Positions 1-9,689 of a DNA stretch of 64,000 nt are shown here, piece by piece; within the stretch, counting starts at the first letter, position 1; each line of letters opens with the position of its first letter. The DNA is taken from the NCBI GenBank assembly GCA_947169115.1, contig CAMVOK010000016.1, positions 1 to 64,000 of the forward strand. Direction: 5' to 3'. This stretch comes from an uncultured Prevotellaceae bacterium. GTDB taxonomy: Bacteria; Bacteroidota; Bacteroidia; Bacteroidales; Bacteroidaceae. The notes beneath the pieces were generated by a model. The model was not told the DNA's origin, made no database searches, and worked only from the letters and a program-made list of their open reading frames with translations. The position numbers and the translations under genes were made by a program.

Positions 1-20
1 TGGTCATTCCAATTATTTGT

Positions 21-59
<39 letters not shown>

Positions 60-180
60 ATCAGTATATTAGCATAGAATCTGGGGCTTTCCCCGAGTGT
101 GTCCCCGTGTGGCTGTCTGGCCGTGCGGGGGCTGTTGTGTGTAGGTACAAATATTATTAACCTTTAATTATATTACAGCA

Positions 181-978
181 ATGAAAAAGAATCTTTGGAT
201 GGTGGCTGCCCTTGTGATGGGTATGGCCATGAGTGTGACACTGACATCATGCGGCGATGATGAAGAACCGACACCGACGCAGCAGAATAATGGGAACGGC
301 GGCAATGAACAAGGCACAGACAAATCTGGTGAGATAAATGGCCACAAGTATGTGGATTTAGGTTTGCCCTCTGGTACGTTGTGGGCAGAGTGCAACGTGG
401 GTGCCTCGAAGCCCGAGGAGTACGGCCTATTTTTTGCCTGGGGCGAGACGACGGGCTATACACGGGACACCGGCGACGGCCGTAAATTCGACTGGCCATC
501 GTACAAGTACAACAACGGCAGTGAAAACAATCTGACCAAGTACTGCAACGACAGCAGTCGTGGCTATAATGGCTTCACGGACTACCTGTTCGAACTCCTC
601 CCCGAGGACGATGCCGCCACGGCCAACTGGGGCACAAATTGGTGTATGCCGAGTTCAGTGCAGATTTCTGAACTCTTCAACCCCGAATACACCACCGTTA
701 CATGGACTACGCGTAACTGGAAATCTGGAAGATTGATAACGAGCAAGATGCCAGGTTACACAGACAAGAGCATTTTCCTGCCAGCCGCAGGGTATCGCAA
801 CGGTTCGTCGCTCGACGACTTTGCGGCTACGTGGGGCACGTACGGCAGGTACTGGTCGCGTACGCTTAACAAAGAATACTCGTGCGGTGCCAGGGCTTAT
901 TACTTCAGTTCGAGCCAAAAAGGTTGGGACGAATACAATCGTCACTATGGGAAATCTGTCCGCCCCGTGCGTAAATAG
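181..978 (+). CDS. Lipoprotein with a C-terminal 'YVDLGLPSGTLWAECNVGA' domain (Fibrobacter-paralogous/DUF1566-like)
   Basis: Signal peptide with lipobox-like LTSCGDD; domain resembles the N-terminal part of CDS 14882-17545. Confidence 0.8.
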   Translation: MKKNLWMVAALVMGMAMSVTLTSCGDDEEPTPTQQNNGNGGNEQGTDKSGEINGHKYVDLGLPSGTLWAECNVGASKPEEYGLFFAWGETTGYTRDTGDGRKFDWPSYKYNNGSENNLTKYCNDSSRGYNGFTDYLFELLPEDDAATANWGTNWCMPSSVQISELFNPEYTTVTWTTRNWKSGRLITSKMPGYTDKSIFLPAAGYRNGSSLDDFAATWGTYGRYWSRTLNKEYSCGARAYYFSSSQKGWDEYNRHYGKSVRPVRK

Positions 979-1024
979 CATTTTTTAACTAACCTTATCA
1001 TTAACCTTTTAAATTTTTATTACT

Positions 1025-1513
1025 ATGCCGATATTTTATAACAAAGTTCGCAAGGTGGTGAATCCGAATGCCCGGGCTGGGCAAGAGATTGAGTACAAGT
1101 GGTTTCCGGTGGCGAAGGCTATCAGGAAGGCTACGCAGAAGGACATTGCGAAGTACATCTCGCGTGAGACTACACTGAACCCGAAGGAGGCAGAGATGGC
1201 CATTGCCATGCTGGCGGAGGCCACGGACTTCTACCTGAAGCAGGGCTACACAGTGAGTCTGGGTGACTGGGCTTCGTTCAACGTGACGCTGACGGCCAAG
1301 GGTTCGGCCTCGGAGAAGGACTGCGGTCCGGAGGATGTGACGAGGGTGGTGCCCCACTGCCGTTTCTCGAAGTCGTTTGTGAGCGAATTGCAGAATGACG
1401 TGACGTACCAGATTGGCACGTCGCTGGAGAGCGTGGGCAAGAGCAGCAGCTACTCGGAGGAGAACGAGGGCGGCGGCAGCGGCTCTGGCTCTGGCGGTGA
1501 GATTACGGAGTAG
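1025..1513 (+). CDS. HU/IHF-like DNA-binding protein (Bacteroidales HU-HIG type) with Gly/Ser-rich tail
   Basis: MPIFYNKVRKVVNP...KATQKDIAKYISRETTLNPKEAEMAIAML...; tail GGGSGSGSGGEITE. Confidence 0.8.
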   Translation: MPIFYNKVRKVVNPNARAGQEIEYKWFPVAKAIRKATQKDIAKYISRETTLNPKEAEMAIAMLAEATDFYLKQGYTVSLGDWASFNVTLTAKGSASEKDCGPEDVTRVVPHCRFSKSFVSELQNDVTYQIGTSLESVGKSSSYSEENEGGGSGSGSGGEITE

Positions 1514-1671
1514 GGAGGGAGGTTCCCTTTTTATGGTGGTGGGCAGTCCAAGCCGGGCTGCCCACCATTGTTGTCCGGTGGTTACCATCATCGGAGGCCG
1601 ATGGTCGGGAGCATCGCGCGAGGGTGGTGGGTAGGAAAATTCGGGATGATGGGAAACCGCCGTCGGGGTGT

Positions 1672-1803
1672 TTATAAGCACTCCGAAAACTCCTTATAAG
1701 GAGTTGTTGATTTCCTTATAAGGAGTTTGCAACTTCCTTATAAGCATTTGATGAAGTCCTTATAAGGAGTTTTTGTGTTCCTTATAAGGAGCTTTTGCGG
1801 TGC
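1672..1803. repeat. Array A: six 22-bp units, core CCTTATAAGGAG
   Basis: TTATAAG at 1672, 1694, 1716, 1738, 1760 and 1782 (exactly 22 bp apart); AACTCCTTATAAGGAGTT at 1688-1705 is a perfect palindrome. Confidence 0.95.
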
Positions 1804-1828
1804 TCGGGAGCATGCTTTCGGGGGCTGC

Positions 1829-3058
1829 TCAGGAGCGTTTGCGAGTGAGGCGGAAAGAGGGGCAGACGCGCAGGTAGAGGCCGAAGCCGAAGGTGAGGGC
1901 TGACATGCCCTTGGAGTTGCAGTCGTAGAGGTCGAACTGGGCGCCCAGCCGGTATTGTGGGGTAAAGAGATAGCTGTAGCCGAGGGTGGCGTAGGCCGTG
2001 TGCATGCCGCGGAAGGTGAGGCCGGGGTTCTTCAGGCTGATGGTGCCGAAGAAGGGGGAGCCGAAGAGGTTGGCATACTGACGGGGGACGGCCACGTAGC
2101 CCAGTTCGGCATGGAGTCCGCGCAGCAGGGTGGCCGAGAGGGCGGTGTGGAGGGCGAAGCCCGTGGTGAAGGGCCAGAGGTTTCCCGACTGCTGCCAAGA
2201 GCCGAGGGCGTTGGCCTCGGCCCGCAGTTGGTTGAGCCGCGAGGTCGCACGGGGGCGATACGTCATGCGCAGACCCACGGAGCCGTTGCACAGCGTCTGC
2301 ACGCCCAGATTGGTTACGTCCTGCTCTCCGCCCCGGTGCTGGATGAGCATTCCGACGGGGGTCTCCCACTGAAGGGGACGCGATTTGTCGCGATTCCACA
2401 GGAGGGTGGCGTTCGTGCCCACGGTGAAGGCCTCCTGATGCGTGTCGAGGTCGAAGATGTAGCTCTGCCAGTTGAGCCAGAGGTCGAGGTGGATGCGCGG
2501 TCGGTCGAGCAGGAGCTGGAAACCCATTTCGGGGTCGGCAGAGAGGTTCTGCTCGGGGTTGTAGAGGGGCAGGACGAGCTGGTGGTTCTGTGCCCCGTAG
2601 ATGTCGCCCAGCACGATGGAGAGGTGACGGAAATCGGCCTGCGCACGCAGGTAGGGCAGGGCATGGATGCCGTGCTGGTATTGGTTGCCCTTCCACGTCG
2701 CGATGTCGTGGTAGGCATAGTTGGGGTAGCGGTTTGCCCCGTCGAAGAGCATGAGATGGGCACCCACTTCGAGGCGAATCTTCGATATCGGGTTGCAGGT
2801 GAGTTTCGGTTGCAGCCACGCCCCCGGCAGGGTGTAGCCCTTCATCACCTTCGAACTGTACTCGTTGTTCTGGAAGAAGGCCAAGGCGTTCACCTCAGCC
2901 CGCAGTGTGCCCACGTCGGTGGTGCCGATGCGGTAACGGTCGATGCAGAGCGAGTCCCACACCTGGGCGTGGAGCGATGAGGCCAGAAGAAGCAACCCCA
3001 TGCCCAAACTCCTCCAGAGGGAGAGGAGTATATCGTTTTGCCGTTTGCGCATATCCAT
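1829..3058 (-). CDS. Putative exported/outer-membrane protein, Bacteroidales-type, function unknown
   Basis: 409 aa, signal peptide LLLLASSLHAQ, beta-rich pattern; consistent with the strand of its neighbours. Confidence 0.65.
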   Translation of the reverse strand: MDMRKRQNDILLSLWRSLGMGLLLLASSLHAQVWDSLCIDRYRIGTTDVGTLRAEVNALAFFQNNEYSSKVMKGYTLPGAWLQPKLTCNPISKIRLEVGAHLMLFDGANRYPNYAYHDIATWKGNQYQHGIHALPYLRAQADFRHLSIVLGDIYGAQNHQLVLPLYNPEQNLSADPEMGFQLLLDRPRIHLDLWLNWQSYIFDLDTHQEAFTVGTNATLLWNRDKSRPLQWETPVGMLIQHRGGEQDVTNLGVQTLCNGSVGLRMTYRPRATSRLNQLRAEANALGSWQQSGNLWPFTTGFALHTALSATLLRGLHAELGYVAVPRQYANLFGSPFFGTISLKNPGLTFRGMHTAYATLGYSYLFTPQYRLGAQFDLYDCNSKGMSALTFGFGLYLRVCPSFRLTRKRS

Positions 3059-3087
3059 GTTCGTAAGAAGTACCGTGCTTGTGGTGA

Positions 3088-3744
3088 CTACAGCTCTCCC
3101 TCGGGAGAGGTTTGGGAGTGGGGTCGCATACCTTTATATATAAGGTAGATGACCACGGCAGCACCGAGGGCGAGCATGGCGACCTTCAGATAGACGGCAT
3201 ACTCGGCCACCTTCGTGTCGAGTTCCTCGTAGGGGACAACGCTGGCCAGGTAGTAGCCGATGGCAGCCAGAATGCTGTTCCACAGGCCGGCACCCAGCGA
3301 GGTGTATAGGACGAAGCGCCCCAGTCCCATGCGCGACAGACCAGCCGGAATGCTGATGAGCTGACGCACGGCGGGCACCAGGCGACCCACGAACGTGCCG
3401 ATGGCTCCGTGGCGGTCGAAGTATTCCTCGGCCACCCTCACCTTCGCCTCGTCGATGAGGCACAGGTGCCCCCAACGGCTATTGGCAAACCGATAGACGA
3501 TGGGGCGGCCCAGATAGAGGGCCAGAAAGTAGTTGACCAAGGCCCCCACGATGGCTCCCACCGTGGCACACACCACAACCAGGAAAACATTCAGCCCGTT
3601 GCCGCTCGCCGCCAGATAGGCAGCCGGAGGCACCACCACCTCGCTGGGAAACGGGATGAAACTGCTCTCGATGGCCATCAGCAACGTGATGACCCAGTAA
3701 TTAAGGTGCTCAAGGCACCAAGCTATAAATGGTAAATTTTGCAT
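3088..3744 (-). CDS. DedA family (VTT/SNARE-associated domain) membrane protein
   Basis: FIPFPSEVVVPPAAYLA...GRLVPAVRQLISIPAGLSRM motifs. Confidence 0.9.
   Translation of the reverse strand: MQNLPFIAWCLEHLNYWVITLLMAIESSFIPFPSEVVVPPAAYLAASGNGLNVFLVVVCATVGAIVGALVNYFLALYLGRPIVYRFANSRWGHLCLIDEAKVRVAEEYFDRHGAIGTFVGRLVPAVRQLISIPAGLSRMGLGRFVLYTSLGAGLWNSILAAIGYYLASVVPYEELDTKVAEYAVYLKVAMLALGAAVVIYLIYKGMRPHSQTSPEGEL
3095..3124. repeat. GC-rich hairpin/G-run element (copy 1), overlaps the DedA C-terminus
   Basis: CTCTCCCTCGGGAGAGGTTTGGGAGTGGGG. Confidence 0.8.
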
Positions 3745-3767
3745 ATCAAATCTTTATTCCTAAATGA

Positions 3768-3800
3768 GCCCACCCCGGCCCTCCCTGGGGAGGGAGAAAA
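3768..3800. repeat. GC-rich hairpin/G-run element (copy 2, reverse orientation)
   Basis: CCCACCCCGGCCCTCCCTGGGGAGGGAG. Confidence 0.75.
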
Positions 3801-3805
3801 GCCTT

Positions 3806-3847
3806 AAACCCTTAAACTTTTAAACCCTTAAACTTTTAAACCCTTAT
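3806..3847. repeat. Tandem TTAAACCCTTAAACTT (16-bp period) low-complexity repeat
   Basis: ttaaacccttaaacttttaaacccttaaacttttaaaccctta. Confidence 0.85.
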
Positions 3848-3849
3848 TT

Positions 3850-4899
3850 TCAGAACGCTTTCTTTCTAAACGTTTGTTGCTTCGTAAACAACCATTGCAG
3901 CCAAGCCGTGCCGTCCCACCAGGGAACAAGATGGAGCAGGGGGATGTAGGCAAACGGGAAATGCTCTCCCGTGGCCTTCAGTCGTTTGTTGAAACTATAG
4001 GTTAATGTCAGGTTATAAAGAATCCACAACACGGCAACAGCAATTGCAATGGCATCGTGATGACGATAAACGGCCCAGCCAATGCCCATAGCAGCTCCCA
4101 ATGTCGGCAACCACACCGAAAGCACCCTGCCCAGATACCCCATGCGATAGAGCAGGCTGCGCTTGAAGTGGCGGCGAGTCTCCATGAAGAACAGCCTTTC
4201 CTCATTCCACCAACTGCGGTAGCGCGGTGTCTCCTGCAACATGCGTGCCTCGGGATGGAGGCAGACAACCGTGTTCCGACGACGGCTGTGGCGGTTGACC
4301 ATAATGTCCGTTGCCCCCATCATGAGGTTGGCATCGTCGGCAAATCCCCGATGCTCCAGGAACAGGGAACGCCGATAGCAGAGGTTGGTTCCGTCACAGC
4401 GGTATGCCCCATGTTTCTGGGCAAAAGACAGGTTGAGCTGCTGCTGCCAGGCATGGAAGAAACGGCACCGCAGGCCGTGCCATCCCTTTCCGCCCACCCA
4501 GAGCGTGCTGCCCAGGACGATTTCCGTCGCCTCCCGTTCCATGCAACATTCACCCATACGGCTCAGCCAGTTGACCGAAGCCGGTTGGCTGTTGGCATCC
4601 GTAAGCACGACCCAGTCGTAGCTGGCCGCGCGGATGCCCAGCGTCAGAGCCAGACGCACGGGACTGATGTCGCGAGCCGTGGGCGGAATCTGTATGGTAT
4701 GGAGACAAGGGTATCTCTTCGCCATCTGTTCCAGCAGGGACAGGGTTTCGTCGGTGCTGTTCATGTCCACGACGATGACCTCAAAGTCTGCCGGATAGTC
4801 CTGTTGCAGAACCATGGGCAGATGCTCTTGCAGGGCATCGTGCTGCTCGTGAGTCGTGATGACGACACTCAGCGATGGAAGAACCTTGGCGTCAGACAT
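3850..4899 (-). CDS. Glycosyltransferase family 2
   Basis: PSLSVVITTHEQHDALQEHLPMVLQQDYPADFEVIVVDMNSTDETLSLL. Confidence 0.9.
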   Translation of the reverse strand: MSDAKVLPSLSVVITTHEQHDALQEHLPMVLQQDYPADFEVIVVDMNSTDETLSLLEQMAKRYPCLHTIQIPPTARDISPVRLALTLGIRAASYDWVVLTDANSQPASVNWLSRMGECCMEREATEIVLGSTLWVGGKGWHGLRCRFFHAWQQQLNLSFAQKHGAYRCDGTNLCYRRSLFLEHRGFADDANLMMGATDIMVNRHSRRRNTVVCLHPEARMLQETPRYRSWWNEERLFFMETRRHFKRSLLYRMGYLGRVLSVWLPTLGAAMGIGWAVYRHHDAIAIAVAVLWILYNLTLTYSFNKRLKATGEHFPFAYIPLLHLVPWWDGTAWLQWLFTKQQTFRKKAF

Positions 4900-6044
4900 C
4901 AGAAATCCTCGTTTGTGTATCCTTTTGGTAATGGACGGCAGTTGTAGCCCGAAGCCATAATCTCACCGTAGGCTCCTGCACTGCGCAGGGCTACGAGGTC
5001 GCCTCGGTGGGTGACGGGCAGCGTATAGTTCTTCACAAATACGTCGCTGCTCTCGCATATCGGACCCACCACGTCGTAGCATTCCTTGCCTTCCTGCGAA
5101 GTCAGGTTCTCCACCTTGTGGTAGGCATCGTAGAGCGCAGGGCGTATGAGGTCGGTCATGCCGGCATCGATGATGACAAACTTCTTCACGGCTCCCTGCT
5201 TGATGTACAGCACACGGCTGATGAGACTACCGCACTGTCCGACAATGGAACGGCCAAGCTCGAAGTGGAGCTGCTGACCCTTGCGCAACTGAAGGTATTG
5301 GTTGAAGGTGCTGAAGTAAGCCTTGAAGTCGGGAATCGGATGCTCATCGGGTTGCTTGTAGTCGATGCCAAGACCGCCGCCCACATTGATGTGCGGGAGC
5401 ACAATGCCATAGCTCTCCAGCGTCTCCTGCAGTTCGTTGATGCGGAGGCTGAGGGTGGCAAAGTCGTCCATCTCCAGTATCTGGCTGCCAATGTGGAAAT
5501 GCAGACCAATGCACTCCACGTTGGTCATCTCACGGGTCTTCATCACCACGTCAACCATATCCTCCATGGCAATGCCAAACTTGTTTTCGGCCAGACCCGT
5601 CGTGATGTTGTCGTGAGTATGGGCACCCACGTTGGGATTGATGCGGAAGGCAACCTGAGCCGTTTTCCCCAGTTTCCGAGCCAGTTCGTTGATGACCTCC
5701 AACTCGGGAATGCTCTCTACGTTGAAACAGAAGATTCCGGCCTTCAGTCCCAGTTCAATCTCCCAGTCGCTCTTGCCCACACCGGCATACACAATCCGAT
5801 GGGCCGGGAAACCAGCATCCAGACAGGCTTGAATCTCGCCGCCACTGACACAGTCGGCACCAAGACCAGCCTGCGTGATGTGGTGGAGCACTTTGGGGGT
5901 TGTACAAGCCTTCACGGCATAATGGACATGCTGGTTGGGACGAAGCTCGCGCTTGATGGCTTCCAGTGTCTCGTCCAGCAGGACTGTGTCGTAGTAGTAG
6001 AAGGGGGTTCGCAGGGAACGGAACTTCTCTATAGGAAAACTCAT
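4899..6044 (-). CDS. lysA: Diaminopimelate decarboxylase
   Basis: PLP decarboxylase fold III motifs (HYAVKACTTPKVL, GLHFHIGSQI, INVGGGLGIDY, GPICESSDVF); next to aspartokinase. Confidence 0.95.
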   Translation of the reverse strand: MSFPIEKFRSLRTPFYYYDTVLLDETLEAIKRELRPNQHVHYAVKACTTPKVLHHITQAGLGADCVSGGEIQACLDAGFPAHRIVYAGVGKSDWEIELGLKAGIFCFNVESIPELEVINELARKLGKTAQVAFRINPNVGAHTHDNITTGLAENKFGIAMEDMVDVVMKTREMTNVECIGLHFHIGSQILEMDDFATLSLRINELQETLESYGIVLPHINVGGGLGIDYKQPDEHPIPDFKAYFSTFNQYLQLRKGQQLHFELGRSIVGQCGSLISRVLYIKQGAVKKFVIIDAGMTDLIRPALYDAYHKVENLTSQEGKECYDVVGPICESSDVFVKNYTLPVTHRGDLVALRSAGAYGEIMASGYNCRPLPKGYTNEDF

Positions 6045-6054
6045 AATGTCAAAT

Positions 6055-6133
6055 ATTCATTTTTCACTTCTCACTCTTCACTTCTCACTCTTCACTTCTC
6101 ACTTCTCTTCTCTCTTCTCTCTTCTCTCTCTCT
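6055..6133. repeat. Polypyrimidine low-complexity tract (CACTTCTCACTCTT / TTCTCTC)
   Basis: ttcacttctcactcttcacttctcactcttcacttctcacttctcttctctcttctctc. Confidence 0.9.
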
Positions 6134-7460
6134 ACCCCTTAAACAGCGTTTCGCTAAGGGCCTGTAACGTGCGCTTCTTGTCTTCGGCTTTCACCAGGAA
6201 CGAAATGTTGTAGTTGCTGCCACCGTAGCTAATCATGCGTACGGGAATCTTCTTCACGGCCATGCAGGCACGAGTCTCGAAGCCCACGTTGCCGCTGGCC
6301 AGGTCGCCTACCACGCATACGATGCACATGCCGTCGTCAACCTCCACCGTGCCGTACTTCTTCAACTCGTTCACGATGTCGCTCAAGTGGGCACGGTTGT
6401 CGATGGTAACGCTAACACCCACCTCGCTGGTGCAAATCATGTCGATGCTGGTCTTGTACTGCTCGAATATCTCGAACACCTTGCGCAGGAAACCGTATGC
6501 CAGCAACATGCGTGACGACTGGATTTGTATGCAGGTGATGTTATCCTTGGCAGCTACGGCCTTGATGGTTCCACGTTGGATTTCGTTGTTGATGATGGTG
6601 CCTGGAGCTGTCGGGTCCATGGTATTCAGCAGACGCACGGGTACGCCGGCAAACTTGGCAGGTTGTATGCAGGTGGGGTGGAGTATCTTGGCACCGAAGT
6701 AGGCCAATTCGGCAGCCTCTTCAAAATAGAGTTGGCGCACGGGCTCAGTGTGGTCCACGATGCGCGGGTCGTTGTTGTGCATGCCGTCGATATCGGTCCA
6801 TATCTGAATCTCGTCCGTCTGCAAGGCAGCACCAATGAGGCAGGCCGTGTAGTCGCTTCCGCCACGTTGCAGGTTATCTACTTCGCCTTGTGAATTGCGG
6901 CAGATGAAACCCTGCGTGATATAGATGTCGTAGTCGGCGTGCTCTCTGAGTTTCTTGACGGTGGCTTCACGTATGTAGTTGAAGTCGGGCTCTCCGTTCT
7001 CGTCGGTACGCACGATGTCAAGGGCAGACAACAACAGCACTTTTCTGCCTTGCTCCAGCAGGTAGTTGGTAACCATAGTTGTGCTGAGGATTTCGCCCTG
7101 TGCCAGAATTATCTTTTCTTCAGCGGAACTGAAGGTGGGGGCATACTTGGTGAACGAACGGATGTACTGGAATTTCTCGTGCAGGAACTCTATCGTCTTG
7201 TCACGGTAGGCTTGTGTGCTATACAATTCGTCAACATGGGCGAGGTATTTTTGTTCCAGTTGGTTGATGACTGTGCTTGCCCCTTCGGGATTATTCTTAT
7301 AGAGATAGTCGGAGATTTCCACCAAGGTGTTGGTGGTTCCGCTCATAGCAGACAGTACCACGAAAGATTGTTCGCCCTCGGCGGGGTTGAAAATCTGGGT
7401 AACCTCTTTCATTCGTTGTGGCGAACCGACACTGGTACCGCCGAATTTCATAACTTTCAT
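6132..7460 (-). CDS. lysC: Aspartate kinase
   Basis: MKVMKFGGTSVGSPQRM...; C-terminal ACT domains. Confidence 0.95.
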   Translation of the reverse strand: MKVMKFGGTSVGSPQRMKEVTQIFNPAEGEQSFVVLSAMSGTTNTLVEISDYLYKNNPEGASTVINQLEQKYLAHVDELYSTQAYRDKTIEFLHEKFQYIRSFTKYAPTFSSAEEKIILAQGEILSTTMVTNYLLEQGRKVLLLSALDIVRTDENGEPDFNYIREATVKKLREHADYDIYITQGFICRNSQGEVDNLQRGGSDYTACLIGAALQTDEIQIWTDIDGMHNNDPRIVDHTEPVRQLYFEEAAELAYFGAKILHPTCIQPAKFAGVPVRLLNTMDPTAPGTIINNEIQRGTIKAVAAKDNITCIQIQSSRMLLAYGFLRKVFEIFEQYKTSIDMICTSEVGVSVTIDNRAHLSDIVNELKKYGTVEVDDGMCIVCVVGDLASGNVGFETRACMAVKKIPVRMISYGGSNYNISFLVKAEDKKRTLQALSETLFKG

Positions 7461-7481
7461 TGTATTGGAGTATTTATGGGG

Positions 7482-8141
7482 TTATTCAATATTGATTTTT
7501 CCTTCGCGGCATCGCCATACGATGCCAGGGAACTGGGTCGGCCATTTCTCGTTGTGGGTGGTCATCACCACAGCTGTGCCTTGGTGACGAATCTCGTTGA
7601 GCAGTTCCATCACACGTGTACCGTTTTCGGCATCGAGGTTGGCCGTCGGCTCGTCGGCTAACAGCAGTTTGGGGTTGTTCAGCAGGGCACGGGCAATACA
7701 TACTCGTTGTTGCTCGCCTCCCGAGAGTTCGTAAGGCATGTGACGGGTTTTGTCGGGCAGTCCCACCTGTTCCAGCACTTCTATGATGCGTTGCTCGCGT
7801 TCTATCTTCTTCTTCCATCCTGTGGCACGAAGCACGAAATCGAGATTCTCGTCAATGGTGCGGTCGCGCAGAAGCTGGAAGTCTTGGAATATGATACCCA
7901 GCTGGCGACGGAGTTTTGGCAGTTTGCTGGCCTTCATGCGAGTCATGTCGAAGTCAAGAACTTTGGCTTCGCCTGATGCGATGGGCAGCTCGCCATAGAT
8001 ACTTTTTAGCAGAGAAGTCTTGCCACAACCCACTTCACCGAGAATGTATATGAATTGTCCCTCTTCGATATTGAGGTTAAGCTCTGAAAGCACAGGTCTC
8101 TCGTCCTGGCAGAGCTGAACTTGTTCGTATTTTGCTAACAC
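7482..8141 (-). CDS. ftsE: ABC transporter ATP-binding protein, FtsE-like
   Basis: [54 protein letters not shown]. Confidence 0.85.
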   Translation of the reverse strand: MLAKYEQVQLCQDERPVLSELNLNIEEGQFIYILGEVGCGKTSLLKSIYGELPIASGEAKVLDFDMTRMKASKLPKLRRQLGIIFQDFQLLRDRTIDENLDFVLRATGWKKKIEREQRIIEVLEQVGLPDKTRHMPYELSGGEQQRVCIARALLNNPKLLLADEPTANLDAENGTRVMELLNEIRHQGTAVVMTTHNEKWPTQFPGIVWRCREGKINIE

Positions 8142-8184
8142 GTTTATTGCTTTTAATTAAGAATTAAGAGAGATGAATTAAGAA

Positions 8185-8832
8185 TTATTTCATTGTACCG
8201 GCGGCTTTGGCCTGTCGGCGCTGTTTGTCCCACTCGGGGTCGTGACGGCGGTGCAGTTCCTCGGCCACGTCCTCAATACGTAGTCCTTTGTCGGTCAGCA
8301 TAACGATGAGGTGGTAGAGTAGGTCGCTAGCCTCATAAACAAGTTGTCCGTTGGTGCCATTGGTCGCCTCGATGACGGTTTCCAGAGCCTCTTCGCCTAC
8401 CTTTTGAGCAATCTTGTTGATGCCTTGGCTGAAGAGTTTGGTGGTATATGACCCCTCGGGCATCTCCTTGTGACGTCTTTCAATAAAGTCGCTCAGTTCC
8501 GACAGGAAGAGTAGGGGATTGGTGACATTCTCCTCGCCCCAACAGGTATCGGCCCCGGTGTGGCAGGTAGGTCCATCTGGACGAGCCTTGATGAGCAGTG
8601 TGTCCTGGTCGCAGTCGTTCAGAATCTCCACAACGTTCAGGAAGTTCCCACTGGTTTCCCCTTTCGTCCATAACGTATTACGGCTACGGCTCCAGAATGT
8701 TACTTTGCCTGTCTCGACAGTCTTCTGATAGGCTTCTTCATTCATGAATCCGAGCATCAGAACCTTCTGTGTCACGGCATCTTGTATGATGGCAGGAACC
8801 AGTCCGTCCATTTTCTTGAAATCTATGGTCAT
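8185..8832 (-). CDS. hisIE: Bifunctional phosphoribosyl-AMP cyclohydrolase / phosphoribosyl-ATP pyrophosphatase
   Basis: LMLGFMNEEAYQKTVETGKVTFWSRSRNTLWTKGE; EEALETVIEA; next to hisF, hisA and hisH. Start at MTIDFKK (8832) preferred. Confidence 0.95.
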   Translation of the reverse strand: MTIDFKKMDGLVPAIIQDAVTQKVLMLGFMNEEAYQKTVETGKVTFWSRSRNTLWTKGETSGNFLNVVEILNDCDQDTLLIKARPDGPTCHTGADTCWGEENVTNPLLFLSELSDFIERRHKEMPEGSYTTKLFSQGINKIAQKVGEEALETVIEATNGTNGQLVYEASDLLYHLIVMLTDKGLRIEDVAEELHRRHDPEWDKQRRQAKAAGTMK

Positions 8833-8890
8833 AATCTTACGTTTAAAGACCCTCTCCAAACCGCTCCCCTTATGGATAGGCTTTCTTTTT

Positions 8891-8918
8891 CCCCTTTGAG
8901 GGAGGGGGGTGAGGGGGC
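8891..8918. repeat. GC-rich hairpin/G-run element (copy 3), between hisIE and hisF
   Basis: CCCCTTTGAGGGAGGGGGGTGAGGGGGC. Confidence 0.75.
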
Positions 8919-9676
8919 TATGTTCTTACACTTATTCCTTCTTTTCTTAGATATTTCTTGAGTTCTGGGATGCCAATCTCACCGAAGTGGAATACGCTGG
9001 CAGCCAGCGCAGCATCGGCATGCCCCAGACGGAAAGCATCACGGAAATGTTCCATACGTCCAGCTCCTCCACTGGCAATGATTGGGATGCTGAGACGCTC
9101 GGCCAGTTGGCTCAGGGCTTCGTTGGCAAAGCCTGTCTTCACTCCATCGTGGTTCATGGAGGTGAAAAGAATCTCTCCGGCTCCGCGTTCTTGGGCTTCA
9201 TAGGCCCAGTCCGTCAGTTTCCGCCCTACGGGAATGCGACCTCCATTGATGTAGCATTGCCATTCTCCGTTTTCTTCTTGTCGGGCATCGATGGCTACTA
9301 CGCAGACCTGACTTCCATAATGTCGGGTGATTTCGTCAATAAGTTCAGGTCGTCGCAGGGCAGCACTGTTTATGCTTACCTTGTCGGCTCCAGCCGAGAG
9401 CATGCGGTCAACGTCGCTTAATTCGTTAATACCACCTCCTACGGTAAAGGGAATGCTGAGTGTGGCTGCAACCCGTTCTACCATATCGGAAAACGTCTTT
9501 CGCCCTTCGTGGCTGGCGGTGATGTCGAGGAACACCAATTCGTCGGCTCCCTGCAAGCTATATGCCCGTCCCAGTTCAACTGGGTCTCCAGCTTGTCTTA
9601 GGTTAACGAAGTTTGTCCCCTTGACGGTCTGCCCGTCTTTTACATCGAGGCAAGGTATGATGCGTTTAGCTAACAT
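8918..9676 (-). CDS. hisF: Imidazole glycerol phosphate synthase subunit HisF
   Basis: [23 protein letters not shown]...[11 protein letters not shown]. Confidence 0.97.
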   Translation of the reverse strand: MLAKRIIPCLDVKDGQTVKGTNFVNLRQAGDPVELGRAYSLQGADELVFLDITASHEGRKTFSDMVERVAATLSIPFTVGGGINELSDVDRMLSAGADKVSINSAALRRPELIDEITRHYGSQVCVVAIDARQEENGEWQCYINGGRIPVGRKLTDWAYEAQERGAGEILFTSMNHDGVKTGFANEALSQLAERLSIPIIASGGAGRMEHFRDAFRLGHADAALAASVFHFGEIGIPELKKYLRKEGISVRT

Positions 9677-9689
9677 TAATCCTTCTTTC

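Noticed and set aside
1001-1681. 226-aa minus ORF opposite the HU-like gene
   Set aside because: Low-complexity Arg/Leu/His shadow ORF; the + strand HU-like gene is well supported.
1672-1803. CRISPR interpretation of the 22-bp arrays
   Set aside because: The total period of 22-23 bp is too short for repeat plus spacer, and no cas genes were seen in the window.
1955-2980. 341-aa + strand ORF opposite the exported protein gene
   Set aside because: Antisense shadow in a GC-rich segment; composition is repetitive G/V/E/R and the minus ORF has a signal peptide.
4057-4947. 296-aa + strand ORF opposite the glycosyltransferase
   Set aside because: Antisense shadow of a clear GT2 gene.
5007-6167. 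386-aa + strand ORF opposite lysA
   Set aside because: Antisense to a clear lysA; it runs into the polypyrimidine tract (FFTSHSSLLTLHFSLLFSLLSS).
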